A stretch of 64,000 nt of DNA from Cryobacterium breve (GTDB taxonomy: Bacteria; Actinomycetota; Actinomycetes; Actinomycetales; Microbacteriaceae), in the NCBI RefSeq assembly GCF_004402375.1, contig NZ_SOGJ01000011.1, forward strand, positions 301,431 through 365,430. The letters are read 5' to 3'. Of this stretch, positions 35,179 to 44,015 are shown in pieces. Each line of letters opens with the position of its first letter. Positions within the stretch are counted from its first letter, which is position 1. Made by a program: the position numbers and the translations under genes. The notes beneath the pieces are model-generated. The model saw only the letters and a list, made by a program, of their open reading frames with translations, did not search any database and had not been told where the DNA came from.

Positions 35179-36425
35179 GCGGCCCCCGCCCGCAGCACGA
35201 TGGCCGGGTCAAGTCCGGCGGCGTGGAACTTGGCGAGCTTCGTCGGGTATCCACCGGTCGGCTCGAGCACGCCGCCCCGCGCCAGGAAGATCGGGCTTGC
35301 TTCGATCATCGCACCCGACAGCTGCCCGCTCGGCGCGAGGATCTCCGTCACCCGGCGCCGCCCGTGCCGGTCGATCTCGCAGTGCACGACGATGTCGATG
35401 CAGCCGGCCACGGTCGGAAGCACGAACGCCGAGTCGATGTTGCGGCCCGCGAGCAGCGGAAGCGTGGACAGCTTGCCGAGCGCATCCCGCGCACTGTTGG
35501 CGTGGATCGAGCACATCCCCGGCAGCCCGCTGTTCAGCGCGATGAGCAGGTCGAGGCTCTCGGCTTCGCGCACCTCGCCGACGATCAGCCGGTCGGGACG
35601 CATCCGCAGCGACTCCTTGATCAGGCGACGCAGCGTGATCTCCCCGGTGCCTTCGAGGCTGGGCTGACGGCACTGCATGGCCACCACGTCGCGTGCGGCC
35701 AGGTCGAGCTCGAACGTCTCCTCAACCGTCACGATGCGCTCGTTCTTGCGCGTCGCCGAGAGCAAGGCATTGAGCATGGTGGTCTTGCCGGTCTGGGTTG
35801 CCCCGGACACCAGGATGTTCTGCCCGGCCAGCACGCACATGCGCAGGAATTCGGCCGACTGCTGCGTGAGCGCCCCGAGCCCCACTAGTTGGTTCAGATC
35901 TCGGATGCGCCGGGTGAACTTGCGAATATTGACGGCCCAATGCCTGCGCGTGATGTCCGGAATCACGACGTGAAGTCGGGACCCGTCGGGCAGGGAGGCA
36001 TCGACGAACGGGGAGGAGAGGTCGACGCGGCGGCCGGAGGCCTGCAGCATCCGTTCGACCAGGTCGCGCACCTCCCGTTCGGTAAGCACCATCGTGGTCA
36101 GCTCGGGCACGCCGTCGCGGGCCACGAACACGCGGGTGGGTGCGTTGATCCAGATTTCTTCAATGCCCGGGTCGTCGAGAAATGGCTGCAGCGCACCGAA
36201 CCCGGTCAACGAGGCAACGACTTCGCGCGCCGCCTGGCGCTCGTCGGCGATCAGCGGCAGAGAGCTGCCCAGCGCCCGCTCGGCGTAGCGCTGTACCTCG
36301 TCCCGCACGTACTGCTCGGCGAGTCCGCTGTTCGACGCAAGGTCGACGCCGTCCCGGCGCACCCGGGAGCGTACCTGCTCGGTGATGATGCGCACGGCTT
36401 CGCTCATCTCTGCATACTCGCCCAT
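35175..36425 (-). CDS. tadA: CpaF/TadA family pilus assembly ATPase
   Basis: Motor ATPase of the tight-adherence system, 416 residues, of the VirB11/GspE superfamily. It shows the N-terminal helical region ending FLDDPGIEEIWINAPTRVFVARDG, Walker A SGATQTGKTTMLNALL, the Asp-box ERIVTVEETFELDL and the Walker B/His-box region MRPDRLIVGEVREAESLDLLIALNSGLPGMCSIHANS. First gene of the cluster; no TadZ/CpaE gene precedes it here. An in-frame ATG six codons downstream (MSEAVRII) is an alternative start. Confidence 0.92.
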   Translation of the reverse strand: MGEYAEMSEAVRIITEQVRSRVRRDGVDLASNSGLAEQYVRDEVQRYAERALGSSLPLIADERQAAREVVASLTGFGALQPFLDDPGIEEIWINAPTRVFVARDGVPELTTMVLTEREVRDLVERMLQASGRRVDLSSPFVDASLPDGSRLHVVIPDITRRHWAVNIRKFTRRIRDLNQLVGLGALTQQSAEFLRMCVLAGQNILVSGATQTGKTTMLNALLSATRKNERIVTVEETFELDLAARDVVAMQCRQPSLEGTGEITLRRLIKESLRMRPDRLIVGEVREAESLDLLIALNSGLPGMCSIHANSARDALGKLSTLPLLAGRNIDSAFVLPTVAGCIDIVVHCEIDRHGRRRVTEILAPSGQLSGAMIEASPIFLARGGVLEPTGGYPTKLAKFHAAGLDPAIVLRAGAA

Positions 36426-36513
36426 GGCCCGCCGGCTATGCCCGACTTATCCACAGCCCCGTGCCGTTCCCCGCTCGTCGAGACCATTCGAGCCCGCCGC
36501 AGTTGTCGCCGAC

Positions 36514-36610
36514 GTGGCTAACTCAGGAAATCCCAGGCGGCTGCCCTCCCTCAGCCCTGACCAGTGCGGGGAGCAGGCCGCTGTTGCGGAGGATCTCCTG
36601 AGTTAGCCAC
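36514..36610. repeat. 97-bp element with 20-bp terminal inverted repeats (copy 1)
   Basis: Arms GTGGCTAACTCAGGAAATCC (36514-36533) and GGATCTCCTGAGTTAGCCAC (36591-36610) match with one mismatch. The 57-bp interior is not conserved with copy 2 at 63836-63934, but the outer GTGGCTAACTC is identical and the overall size is within 2 bp. It lies 66 bp behind the bdhA stop and before the tadA start. It may be a non-autonomous dispersed element or a 3'-end RNA hairpin. Confidence 0.75.
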
Positions 36611-36675
36611 AATTGAGCGGGGAGAGCGCCGCCGCAGCTCGCCACCACAGCCCTGCTCCGCCACGACGACCCAGC

Positions 36676-37482
36676 TCAGCGTGCCGACCAGCCACCGTCC
36701 ATCGTGTAGCTGGCGCCGGTGACCATGGCGGCCTCGGCCCCGGCAAGCCAGGCCACGAGCGACCCGACCTCGTCGGGTTCGACCAGGCGCTTGATGGCGC
36801 TCTCGGTCAGCATGATCTTGCTGAGCACCTCCGATTCGGAGATGCCGTGCACCACCGCCTGGTCGGCGATCTGCTTCTCCACCAGAGGCGTGCGCACATA
36901 GCCCGGGCTGACGCAGTTGCTCGTCACGCCGTGTTCTCCGCCCTCAAGGGCGGTCACCTTGGACAGCCCCTCGAGGCCGTGTTTGGCAGCCACATAGGCG
37001 CTTTTGAACGGCGACGCACGGATACCATGCACCGAGGAGACATTGATGACACGCCCGAAACCGGCGGCGTACATATCCGGCAGCACGGCCCGGGTCAGCA
37101 AAAAAGGCGCCTCCAGCATCAGGGCGAGAATGAGTCGGAAGTCAGCCGGGGCGAAATCCTGGATCGGGTTGATCCTTTGGATGCCCGCGTTGTTGACGAG
37201 GATGTCCACACCCGCACAGGCCTCTCGCAGCACAGTGTCGGTCAGCGCGAGTGTGTCCGCGAGGTCGACGGTCCAGCTGGAGCCGCCGACCTCCTCGGCG
37301 AGCGCCGCCGCCGAGTCGCCGTCGACGTCCGCCACGATCACGTGGGCACCCCGCACCGCCAGAGAGCGCACGACGGCCGACCCTATGCCGCTCGCACCCC
37401 CGGTGACCAGGGCGGTTCGGTCGGAGAGCGGCCGTGGCCGCTCCCATCCAGCGATGGAAGCAGCCACGGATGCATCAGTCAT
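36676..37482 (-). CDS. bdhA: D-3-hydroxybutyrate dehydrogenase (SDR family)
   Basis: NAD-dependent short-chain dehydrogenase, 268 residues. The Rossmann motif is TGGASGIG, followed by NNAGIQ, the catalytic Ser in NVSSVHG and the YxxxK pair in SAYVAAKHGLEGL. The pattern NNAGIQ...INVSSVHG...SNCVSPGYVRTPLVEKQI is characteristic of 3-hydroxybutyrate dehydrogenases. It lies 52 nt behind an MHS-family carrier gene on the same strand. The pair probably takes up and oxidises 3-hydroxybutyrate to acetoacetate; another hydroxy acid is possible. Confidence 0.82.
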   Translation of the reverse strand: MTDASVAASIAGWERPRPLSDRTALVTGGASGIGSAVVRSLAVRGAHVIVADVDGDSAAALAEEVGGSSWTVDLADTLALTDTVLREACAGVDILVNNAGIQRINPIQDFAPADFRLILALMLEAPFLLTRAVLPDMYAAGFGRVINVSSVHGIRASPFKSAYVAAKHGLEGLSKVTALEGGEHGVTSNCVSPGYVRTPLVEKQIADQAVVHGISESEVLSKIMLTESAIKRLVEPDEVGSLVAWLAGAEAAMVTGASYTMDGGWSAR

Positions 37483-37534
37483 TGCGGTGTCCTTTGTGTG
37501 TCATACCCGAGGGAGGGAACCCGGCGCTCGGCGC

Positions 37535-38932
37535 TCAGGGACTGGTCACGGCCGGGGCCAGACCGTGTTTGCGGGCATCGACGGCGTCGAGCTCGCGCAG
37601 CGAGATCCCCTTGGTTTCCGTGAGGGTGAGCACAGCCACGACGGTTATTGCACAGGCGCCGGCAAGGTAGATCGCAACCGGCACCCAGGAGTTGTACTCC
37701 TTGAGCAGGGCGACCGCGATGATGGGCGCCATCGAACCGGCCAGGATCGACGTCACCTGGTAGCCGAGGGAGACGCCGGAGTAGCGCATCCGGGTGGGGA
37801 ACAGCTCGGCCATGATCGCCGGCTGGCCCGCGTACATCAGCGCGTGGAAGCACAGCCCGAGGGTGATCGCCAAGATGATGAGCACCGGGTTCTGCGTGTC
37901 GAACATGGGGAAGGCGAACAGCGCCCAGGTAGCCCCGAGGATCGCTCCGGCCAGGTAGACGGGCCTGCGCCCGACCCGGTCGGAGAGCCGGCCGACCTGA
38001 GGGATCACGAGGAAGTGCACGACGTGGGCGAGCAGCAGCGCGAGCAGCAACTGGCTGGTGTCGTACGCGTGCACCGTGACCAGGTAGACGATCGAGAAGC
38101 TGACGATGATGTAGTACAGGATGTTCTCGGCGAAACGCAGGCCCATGGCGCTGACGATGCCGCGCGGGTACTTTCGGATGACTTCCGTGACGCCGTAGCT
38201 GATGGACTGCTCGGCCTCAACCTGAGCGCGAGCCTCAAGGAAGATCGGAGCTTCATTGACGTGGGTGCGGATGTAGTAGCCGATGACCACGATCACGGCG
38301 GACAGCCAGAACGCTACACGCCAGCCCCAGCTCATGAACTGCTCGGCCGGCAGTATCCAGGACATGGTCAGCAGCACGAGCGTGGCGAGCAGGTTGCCGA
38401 CCGGTACGGCGGCCTGCGGCCAGCTCGACCAGAACCCACGCGACGTGTCGGGGCTGTGCTCGGCGACCAGCAGCACGGCGCCGCCCCACTCACCGCCGAC
38501 GGCGAAACCCTGAATGAAGCGCAGGGCGATCAGCAGGGCCGGCGCCCAGTAGCCGATCGTGTCGAAGCCGGGCAGGCAGCCCATCAGGAAAGTGGCAACG
38601 CCGACGAGAACGATCGTGACCTGCAGGGTGTGCTTGCGGCCGAGGCGGTCGCCGATCTGCCCGAAAACGATGCCGCCCAACGGGCGGGCGAGGAAACCAA
38701 CCGCGTAGGTCAGGAAGGCGGCGAGGATGCCGTCCAGCTCGCTGCCGGCGTTCGGGAAGAAGACCTTCCCGAAGACCAGGCTCGCGGCCGTGGCGTAGAG
38801 GAAGAATTCGTACCACTCAACGACCGTTCCCACCATGGAGGCGGCAACGATCTTCTTCAGGCCCGACTTCTCGTTACCACTGTTCGAGGTGGTCCCTCCG
38901 GAACCGGCCTCGAGGCGCGAATTGACGCTCAT
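37535..38932 (-). CDS. MHS-family (MFS) metabolite:H+ symporter
   Basis: A 465-residue MFS carrier of the metabolite:H+ symporter family (KgtP, ShiA, ProP relatives). Motifs are GTVVEWYEFFLYATAAS in helix 1, the MFS A-motif GQIGDRLGRKHTL and RFIQGFAVGGEWGGAVLLVAEH, all typical of MHS. The ATG at 38932 has AAGGAG 6 nt upstream; the frame runs further to 39055 without a ribosome site. Because bdhA follows, the substrate may be 3-hydroxybutyrate. Divergent from a LysR gene that probably controls it. Confidence 0.88.
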   Translation of the reverse strand: MSVNSRLEAGSGGTTSNSGNEKSGLKKIVAASMVGTVVEWYEFFLYATAASLVFGKVFFPNAGSELDGILAAFLTYAVGFLARPLGGIVFGQIGDRLGRKHTLQVTIVLVGVATFLMGCLPGFDTIGYWAPALLIALRFIQGFAVGGEWGGAVLLVAEHSPDTSRGFWSSWPQAAVPVGNLLATLVLLTMSWILPAEQFMSWGWRVAFWLSAVIVVIGYYIRTHVNEAPIFLEARAQVEAEQSISYGVTEVIRKYPRGIVSAMGLRFAENILYYIIVSFSIVYLVTVHAYDTSQLLLALLLAHVVHFLVIPQVGRLSDRVGRRPVYLAGAILGATWALFAFPMFDTQNPVLIILAITLGLCFHALMYAGQPAIMAELFPTRMRYSGVSLGYQVTSILAGSMAPIIAVALLKEYNSWVPVAIYLAGACAITVVAVLTLTETKGISLRELDAVDARKHGLAPAVTSP

Positions 38933-39078
38933 GTCTGTCTCCTTCGGTGTCGTCTCTGACACGTCGTGGTGGATGGCGGATAGGTCTGTTCGACCCAGCA
39001 CGGCTCCCCTGAGTATTCCTGTTGCCCTGTTCTGCATCAATACCCACTTTGACACATGGGGTGTGCATACTTGCAGAT

Positions 39079-40008
39079 ATGAGCTTCGAGTCTGCCTCTG
39101 CGTCCCTCCCCAACCCGGACGACCTGCTGATCCTCCTCGCGGTCGCCCGCACGGGCCGGTTCACCTCGGCGGCCGACAGCCTGGGCGTCAACCACACCAC
39201 CGTGTCCCGCCGCATCACGGCTTTGGAGAAAGCACTCGACGGGCGTGTGCTTTCCCGAACGGTGGGCGGCTGGGAACTGACCGAGCTGGGCAAACGCGCT
39301 TTCAACGCGGCCGAGAACGTCGAGTCAGCGATCTCCATTCTGAACGGCGCGACGGGCGAGTCGCACCAGCTGTCCGGCGTCGTCCGCCTGTCGGCGACGG
39401 ATGGCTTCAGCGCCTACATCGCGGCCCCCGCCATCGCGGCGTTGCAGCGCACGCACCCGTTCCTCCGCGTCGAGATCGTGACCGTCACCCGCCGCGCCCT
39501 GCAGCACCGCTCCGGTTTGGACATCGAGGTGGTCGTGGGCGAGCCTCAGACGCACCGGGCCGAATCATTCCGGCTGGGGTACTACCTGCTGGGCATGTAC
39601 GCCTCGCGCGATTACCTCGCCGAGCACGGCACGCCGGCGACGGTCGCCGAACTCACGCAGCATCCGCTGGTCTATTTCGTCGACGCGATGTTGTTGGTCG
39701 ACGATCTGGATGCGCCCAGGCGCCTCGTTCCGTCGATGCGGGCATCACTCAGCTCAACCAACGTATTCGTGCACGTCGAGGCAACGCGGGCCGGAGCGGG
39801 CATTGGTTTCCTGCCCTGCTTCATGGGCGATCAGCACCCCGACCTCGTGCGCCTGTTACCGGATCAGTTCCAGGAACAGTTGCAGTACTGGATGGTTCTC
39901 CGACAGGATTCCCTGCACCAGCCCGCGGTCGCGGCCGTCGTCGCGGCGCTCCGGGCACAGACGTCCGAGTTCACGGCATCTCTGCTCGGGGGCGCGTCCT
40001 CCCGGTGA
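39079..40008 (+). CDS. LysR family transcriptional regulator
   Basis: A 309-residue LysR activator/repressor. The HTH is at about residues 12-70 (DDLLILLAVARTGRFTSAADSLGVNHTTVSRRITALEKALDG, typical in parts), followed by a periplasmic-binding-like effector domain with GVVRLSATDGFSAYI and GAGIGFLPCFMGD. The ATG at 39079 is chosen because the HTH then begins 15 residues later; upstream ATG 39022 would precede the TTGACA at 39049-39054. Divergent from the carrier-bdhA operon, the usual arrangement for LysR control. Confidence 0.9.
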   Translation: MSFESASASLPNPDDLLILLAVARTGRFTSAADSLGVNHTTVSRRITALEKALDGRVLSRTVGGWELTELGKRAFNAAENVESAISILNGATGESHQLSGVVRLSATDGFSAYIAAPAIAALQRTHPFLRVEIVTVTRRALQHRSGLDIEVVVGEPQTHRAESFRLGYYLLGMYASRDYLAEHGTPATVAELTQHPLVYFVDAMLLVDDLDAPRRLVPSMRASLSSTNVFVHVEATRAGAGIGFLPCFMGDQHPDLVRLLPDQFQEQLQYWMVLRQDSLHQPAVAAVVAALRAQTSEFTASLLGGASSR

Positions 40009-40061
40009 CCGACCCAATCCCGGGCAGGTCGGCCGCACGAAGTAGACTGGAGTCGCACTTC

Positions 40062-40143
40062 GCGGGAGTGGTGAAATTGGCAGACACGCAGGATTTAGGT
40101 TCCTGTGCTTTCGAGCGTGGGGGTTCAAGTCCCCTCTCCCGCA
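40062..40143 (+). tRNA. tRNA-Leu (anticodon TAG)
   Basis: An 82-nt class II tRNA: acceptor GCGGGAG/CTCCCGC, D-arm with AAATTGG, anticodon stem CAGGA/TCCTG with loop TTTAGGT giving anticodon TAG, a long variable arm, T-arm GGGGG-TTCAAGT-CCCCT, and discriminator A at 40143. CCA is not encoded. A TAGACT box at 40043-40048 may be the -10. The next coding start is only 1 nt after the tRNA 3' end. Confidence 0.97.
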
Positions 40144-40144
40144 C

Positions 40145-40816
40145 ATGAGTCACCTGTCGGCCCTGGACGGCCAACTGAACGACCTGCTGGCGAACACCGG
40201 CGTCGTTGCGTTCTACCTGCTCGTTTGGGCGCTGGTGTTCGCCGGCACCGCGGTGTTCCTCGGGGTATTCATCCCGTTCATCACAGGCGATTCACTACTC
40301 TTCGGGTCGGGTCTGGTGGCCGCGTCCACCCCGAGCCTCAGCATCGCAGTGCTGGCCGTGGGCACCGGCATCGCCGCGTTCCTCGGCGACCAGGTCGGGT
40401 TCCTGCTCGGTCGACACTTCGGCCGCTCCTACCTGGACCGCCATGGTGGCCGTCGCACGCGCGGAGCCATTGCCAAGACAGAGTCGTTCTACCGCGCATA
40501 CGGCTGGTGGTCGGTGGTCGTGGCCCGGTTCATGCCATGGGCCCGGGTGTTCGTGCCGGTGATCGCCGGCGTCGGCCGCATGAACTATTACAAGTTCCTC
40601 AGCAGCAATCTGGTCGGTGCCCTGGCCTGGGGAGTGGGCCTCACCCTGACCGGGTATTACGCGGCCGCCATCCCCGGAGTGAAGAGCGCGGCCTACGTGA
40701 TCGCCGGCGTCTTCATCACCGCCTCGATCGTGTTCGGTCTGCGAACCTGGATCGTCGACCGCGCCCAGAACCGGACGGATGCCCGGAGCACCACCCTCGA
40801 CGATCCGTCGGCCTGA
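40145..40816 (+). CDS. DedA family membrane protein
   Basis: A 223-residue DedA protein; this family is involved in membrane lipid (undecaprenyl phosphate) translocation and homeostasis. Motifs are ETG-like FLGVFIPFITGDSLLF, FLGDQVGFLLGRHFGRSYLDR and the core RFMPWARVFVPVIAGVGRMNYYKFL, with about five helices. The ATG is 1 nt beyond tRNA-Leu, with no ribosome site outside the tRNA, so translation probably starts on a leaderless message made by tRNA 3'-end cleavage. A second DedA gene follows at 40918, so the two may act together. Confidence 0.88.
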   Translation: MSHLSALDGQLNDLLANTGVVAFYLLVWALVFAGTAVFLGVFIPFITGDSLLFGSGLVAASTPSLSIAVLAVGTGIAAFLGDQVGFLLGRHFGRSYLDRHGGRRTRGAIAKTESFYRAYGWWSVVVARFMPWARVFVPVIAGVGRMNYYKFLSSNLVGALAWGVGLTLTGYYAAAIPGVKSAAYVIAGVFITASIVFGLRTWIVDRAQNRTDARSTTLDDPSA

Positions 40817-40917
40817 TCGCGCGCGGCTCCCTCTCGGCAAAGCGGGCTAGCCTGTACCTGAGCACACATTGATCCCGCCGCCCGGCCGATCTGACCGTCG
40901 CCCACAGGAGTTTCTTC

Positions 40918-41691
40918 GTGATTCACACCAGTCTGGTTCATACCGCCGTCATTCCCTGGCTGGACCCGGAAGTCCTGATCAATGGCTTCGGACCCTGGGC
41001 CCTCCTGGGGGTGTGTGCCATCGTTTTCGCCGAGACCGGCCTGCTCGTCGGCTTCCTGCTTCCCGGCGACACGCTGCTGGTCATCACCGGGCTGCTCACC
41101 TTTGCGGGCGTAATCCAGATCGACATCTGGTGGGTGGCCCTGGCCATCGGATTTGCGGCCTTCCTCGGCGGTGAGGTCGGCTACCTGATCGGGCACAAGT
41201 TTGGCCCCAAGGTGTTCGAGCGCAAGGAATCGGGGCTTTTCAGCATCAAGAACGTGGAACGCACGAATGCGTTCTTCGTGCGCTTCGGCGGCGTGGCCGT
41301 GATCGTAGCCCGCTTTGTGCCGATCGTGCGCACCTTCGCTCCGGTCGCCGCGGGCGTCGGTCACATGGACTACCGCAAGTACTCGCTGTACAACCTGATC
41401 GGGGCCCTGCTCTGGGGTGCAGGACTCACCTACTTCGGATTCTTCCTCGGCTACATCCCACCCGTCGCGGATTTCGTGCAGAACTACATCGATATCATCC
41501 TGATCGGTGCGGTCGTCATCACCCTCATCCCCACCGTATTCCACTACCTGCAGGCCGCGTCCAAAGCCCGGCGGGATACGCACCCGGCATCATCCGCGAC
41601 ACCCGCCACTGCCGCAGGCAGCCTGGTGCTCGATTCCGACGCCTTTGAAGACACCCGCGACCACAAGCACGACGAGCACAAGCACGACTAG
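40918..41691 (+). CDS. DedA family membrane protein with His/Asp-rich C-terminus
   Basis: A 257-residue DedA protein. Clear motifs are FAETGLLVGFLLPGDTLLVITGLL, FLGGEVGYLIGHKFG and RFVPIVRTFAPVAAGVGHMDYRKYSLYNLIGALLW (core RFxPxxRTFxPxxAG). The GTG start follows AGGAG by 7 nt. The last 20 residues form an unusual tail ending DHKHDEHKHD, which could bind metal. Its stop codon overlaps the stop of the convergent CDF metal exporter gene at the palindrome CTAG. Likely lipid-carrier flipping is a family inference. Confidence 0.9.
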   Translation: MIHTSLVHTAVIPWLDPEVLINGFGPWALLGVCAIVFAETGLLVGFLLPGDTLLVITGLLTFAGVIQIDIWWVALAIGFAAFLGGEVGYLIGHKFGPKVFERKESGLFSIKNVERTNAFFVRFGGVAVIVARFVPIVRTFAPVAAGVGHMDYRKYSLYNLIGALLWGAGLTYFGFFLGYIPPVADFVQNYIDIILIGAVVITLIPTVFHYLQAASKARRDTHPASSATPATAAGSLVLDSDAFEDTRDHKHDEHKHD

Positions 41692-42599
41692 CGGTGGGGG
41701 TTCTCCTCGTGCTCGGCGTGTTCTGCCGGTTCGAGCTGGAACGTCGAATGGTCCACGTCGAAATGCTCGGCCATGCACTCGGAGAGGGAGTCGAGCAGTG
41801 CACCGGACCTGCCTGAGCTGAGCACATCGGGCTCGACCACGATATGCGCACTGAAGACGTGGGCGCCGGAGGTGATCATCCAGACGTGCACGTCATGCAC
41901 GGTCACAACGCCCGGTGTGTCGAGCAGGTGACGCCGAATCTCCGCAACGTCCGTGTCGGCGGGCACCGATTCACTCAGCACACGCAGCACATCCCGCAGC
42001 AGAACGAAGGCTCGCGGCGCGATCATTCCGGCGATGACCAGCGACGCGATCGCATCCGCTTGCATGAAACCGGTGAAAAGGATGACCCCGGCCGCCACGA
42101 TGACCGCCACCGAGCCCAGAGTGTCCCCCAGCACCTCGAGGTAGGCACCGCGCATATTGATTGAAGAGCCTGCCGCAGGACGCAGCAGGAGCAGGGCCGC
42201 CAGGTTGGCCACGAGTCCGATCATGGCGACCACCAGCATGGGCGTTGCCCGCACCTCGTTGCCACCGGCGTCGACGAGGCGCCCGACGGCACCGATCACG
42301 ACGGCAACGGCCACCCCCACCAAAATAAGGCCGTTCAGCAGTGCGCCGAACACCTCCGCCCGCTGGTAGCCGAATGTCTGTCGGTCGGTGGCCGGCCTGG
42401 CGGCCACGACGGTGGCCGTGAGCGCGATGATCAGGCCCGCAAGGTCAGAGAACATGTGCCCGGCATCCGCCAGCAGGGCCAGCGACCCGGTCAGCCAGGC
42501 ACCGATGATCTCCACCACGAGTACCACGGCGACGACGACGATCGCCACCGACAGGCGCGCGCGGTTCGTCTGCGAGGTGTGCGCGTGGTCGTGGCCCAT
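41688..42599 (-). CDS. Cation diffusion facilitator (Zn2+/Co2+/Cd2+ exporter)
   Basis: A 303-residue CDF antiporter with six helices and a cytoplasmic C-terminal domain. The metal sites in helices 2 and 5 are SLALLADAGHMFSDLAGL and YLEVLGDTLGSVAV (HxxxD and HxxxD-like). A His-rich start MGHDHAHTSQ and a His-rich end (AEHEENPHR) are typical of zinc carriers of the CzcD/ZitB group. It moves divalent metal out of the cell against protons. Stop codons of this gene and the convergent dedA overlap by 4 nt. Confidence 0.93.
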   Translation of the reverse strand: MGHDHAHTSQTNRARLSVAIVVVAVVLVVEIIGAWLTGSLALLADAGHMFSDLAGLIIALTATVVAARPATDRQTFGYQRAEVFGALLNGLILVGVAVAVVIGAVGRLVDAGGNEVRATPMLVVAMIGLVANLAALLLLRPAAGSSINMRGAYLEVLGDTLGSVAVIVAAGVILFTGFMQADAIASLVIAGMIAPRAFVLLRDVLRVLSESVPADTDVAEIRRHLLDTPGVVTVHDVHVWMITSGAHVFSAHIVVEPDVLSSGRSGALLDSLSECMAEHFDVDHSTFQLEPAEHAEHEENPHR

Positions 42600-42686
42600 G
42601 ACTCCACGGTATGGCCGGGGCGACCGGCGCGCCAGTTCAGCCGCTAGTTGGGAATGAATGCCGTTCTCAGCAGCGGATGCCGCCGC

Positions 42687-43277
42687 TCAGGCGTCCAGCA
42701 GCGTCTGCAGCACTGGAATCAGCTTGGCAAAGGCCCTCGCCCGGTGGCTGTGCTCGTTCTTGACGTTCGGGGTCAGCTCGGCGGCCGAGATCGCATAGCC
42801 GTCAGGCAGGAAGATCGGGTCGTAGCCGAAGCCTCCGGCACCGCTGGGCTCCGTCAGAATCTGGCCCGGCCATTCCCCGGCGACGTGCCATTCCGTGCCG
42901 TCGGGCATGGCCAGGGCGGCAACGCAGGTGAAATGCCCGCCGCGGTGCTCGGCGGACACATCACCCAGCTGCCAGAGCAACAGCTGCAGGTTCTGGTCGG
43001 AGTCCCGGGCGGGCCCGGCCCAGCGGGCCGAGAAGATCCCGGGCGAACCGCCGAGCACGTCCACGCAGATGCCGGAGTCGTCGGCGATGGCCGGCAGGCC
43101 GGTATGCGCCGCGGCGGCCCGTGCCTTGATCAGGGCATTCTCGGCGAACGTCACGCCGTCCTCGACCGGCTCCGGGCCATCGTAGGCCAGCACCTCGAGA
43201 TCGGGGAGTTGCGGCGCGAGGATGCGGCGCAGCTCCTCCACCTTGTGCTGGTTGTGGGTGGCGAGAACGATCTGCAT
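42687..43277 (-). CDS. rdgB: XTP/dITP diphosphatase (HAM1/RdgB)
   Basis: Removes non-canonical purine nucleotides from the nucleotide pool, 196 residues. The opening QIVLATHNQHKVEEL and the active-site region ADDSGICVDVLGGSPGIFSARWAG are diagnostic, as are GYDPIFLPDG and SHRARAFAKL near the end. It lies 3 nt behind rph, and rph overlaps murI; murI-rph-rdgB is a common actinobacterial operon, all on the minus strand. Confidence 0.95.
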   Translation of the reverse strand: MQIVLATHNQHKVEELRRILAPQLPDLEVLAYDGPEPVEDGVTFAENALIKARAAAAHTGLPAIADDSGICVDVLGGSPGIFSARWAGPARDSDQNLQLLLWQLGDVSAEHRGGHFTCVAALAMPDGTEWHVAGEWPGQILTEPSGAGGFGYDPIFLPDGYAISAAELTPNVKNEHSHRARAFAKLIPVLQTLLDA

Positions 43278-43280
43278 GGC

Positions 43281-44015
43281 TTAGCGCCCCAGCGACGTGT
43301 TCTGGAACTCGGTCAGGGTAATCGTCCCGGCCAGGGCCAGGTCGAGCAGGGAGTTCAGTTCCTTGCGATCGAAGGGTGCGGCCTCGGCCGTGCCCTGCAC
43401 CTCCACGAAGAGTCCACGGCCGGTGACGACCACATTCATGTCGGTCTCGGCGCGCGAGTCCTCCGTGTAGGCCAGATCGAGCATCGGCTTGCCGCCCACA
43501 ATGCCCACGGAAATCGCCGCGACACTGTCCGTCAGCGGCTGGGCCTTCTGGCTGAGGAACTTCTTGTCCCGACCCCATTCCAGGGCGTCGGAGAGCGCCA
43601 CGTAGGCTCCCGTGATCGCCGCGGTGCGGGTTCCGCCGTCGGCTTGCAGCACGTCACAGTCGATCACGATGGTGTTCTCACCGAGGGCTTTCATGTCGAC
43701 CACGGCGCGCAGACTGCGACCCACCAGCCGGCTGATCTCATGCGTGCGGCCGCCGATGCGGCCCTTGACCGATTCGCGGTCCATCCTTGAGTTGGTCGAG
43801 CGCGGCAACATGGAGTACTCGGCCGTGACCCACCCCTTGCCCTTGCCTGCCATCCAGCGCGGAACGCCGTTGGTGAACGAGGCGGTGCAGAGCACCTTGG
43901 TGCGTCCGAACGAGATCAGGGCCGACCCTTCGGCCTGGTCGCTCCACCCGCGCTCGATCGTGACGGGGCGCAGCTGGTCATTCGTTCGTCCGTCTACGCG
44001 CACGGTGTCGGTCAC
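43281..44015 (-). CDS. rph: Ribonuclease PH
   Basis: Phosphorolytic 3'-5' exoribonuclease that trims tRNA 3' ends, 244 residues. Motifs: [19 protein letters not shown] at the start, [21 protein letters not shown], and [15 protein letters not shown]. The protein forms hexamers in known relatives. The start overlaps the murI stop by 4 nt, so it is translationally coupled. Nearby tRNA-Leu and ssrA have no encoded CCA or are processed at 3' ends, but there is no direct link. Confidence 0.95.
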   Translation of the reverse strand: MTDTVRVDGRTNDQLRPVTIERGWSDQAEGSALISFGRTKVLCTASFTNGVPRWMAGKGKGWVTAEYSMLPRSTNSRMDRESVKGRIGGRTHEISRLVGRSLRAVVDMKALGENTIVIDCDVLQADGGTRTAAITGAYVALSDALEWGRDKKFLSQKAQPLTDSVAAISVGIVGGKPMLDLAYTEDSRAETDMNVVVTGRGLFVEVQGTAEAAPFDRKELNSLLDLALAGTITLTEFQNTSLGR

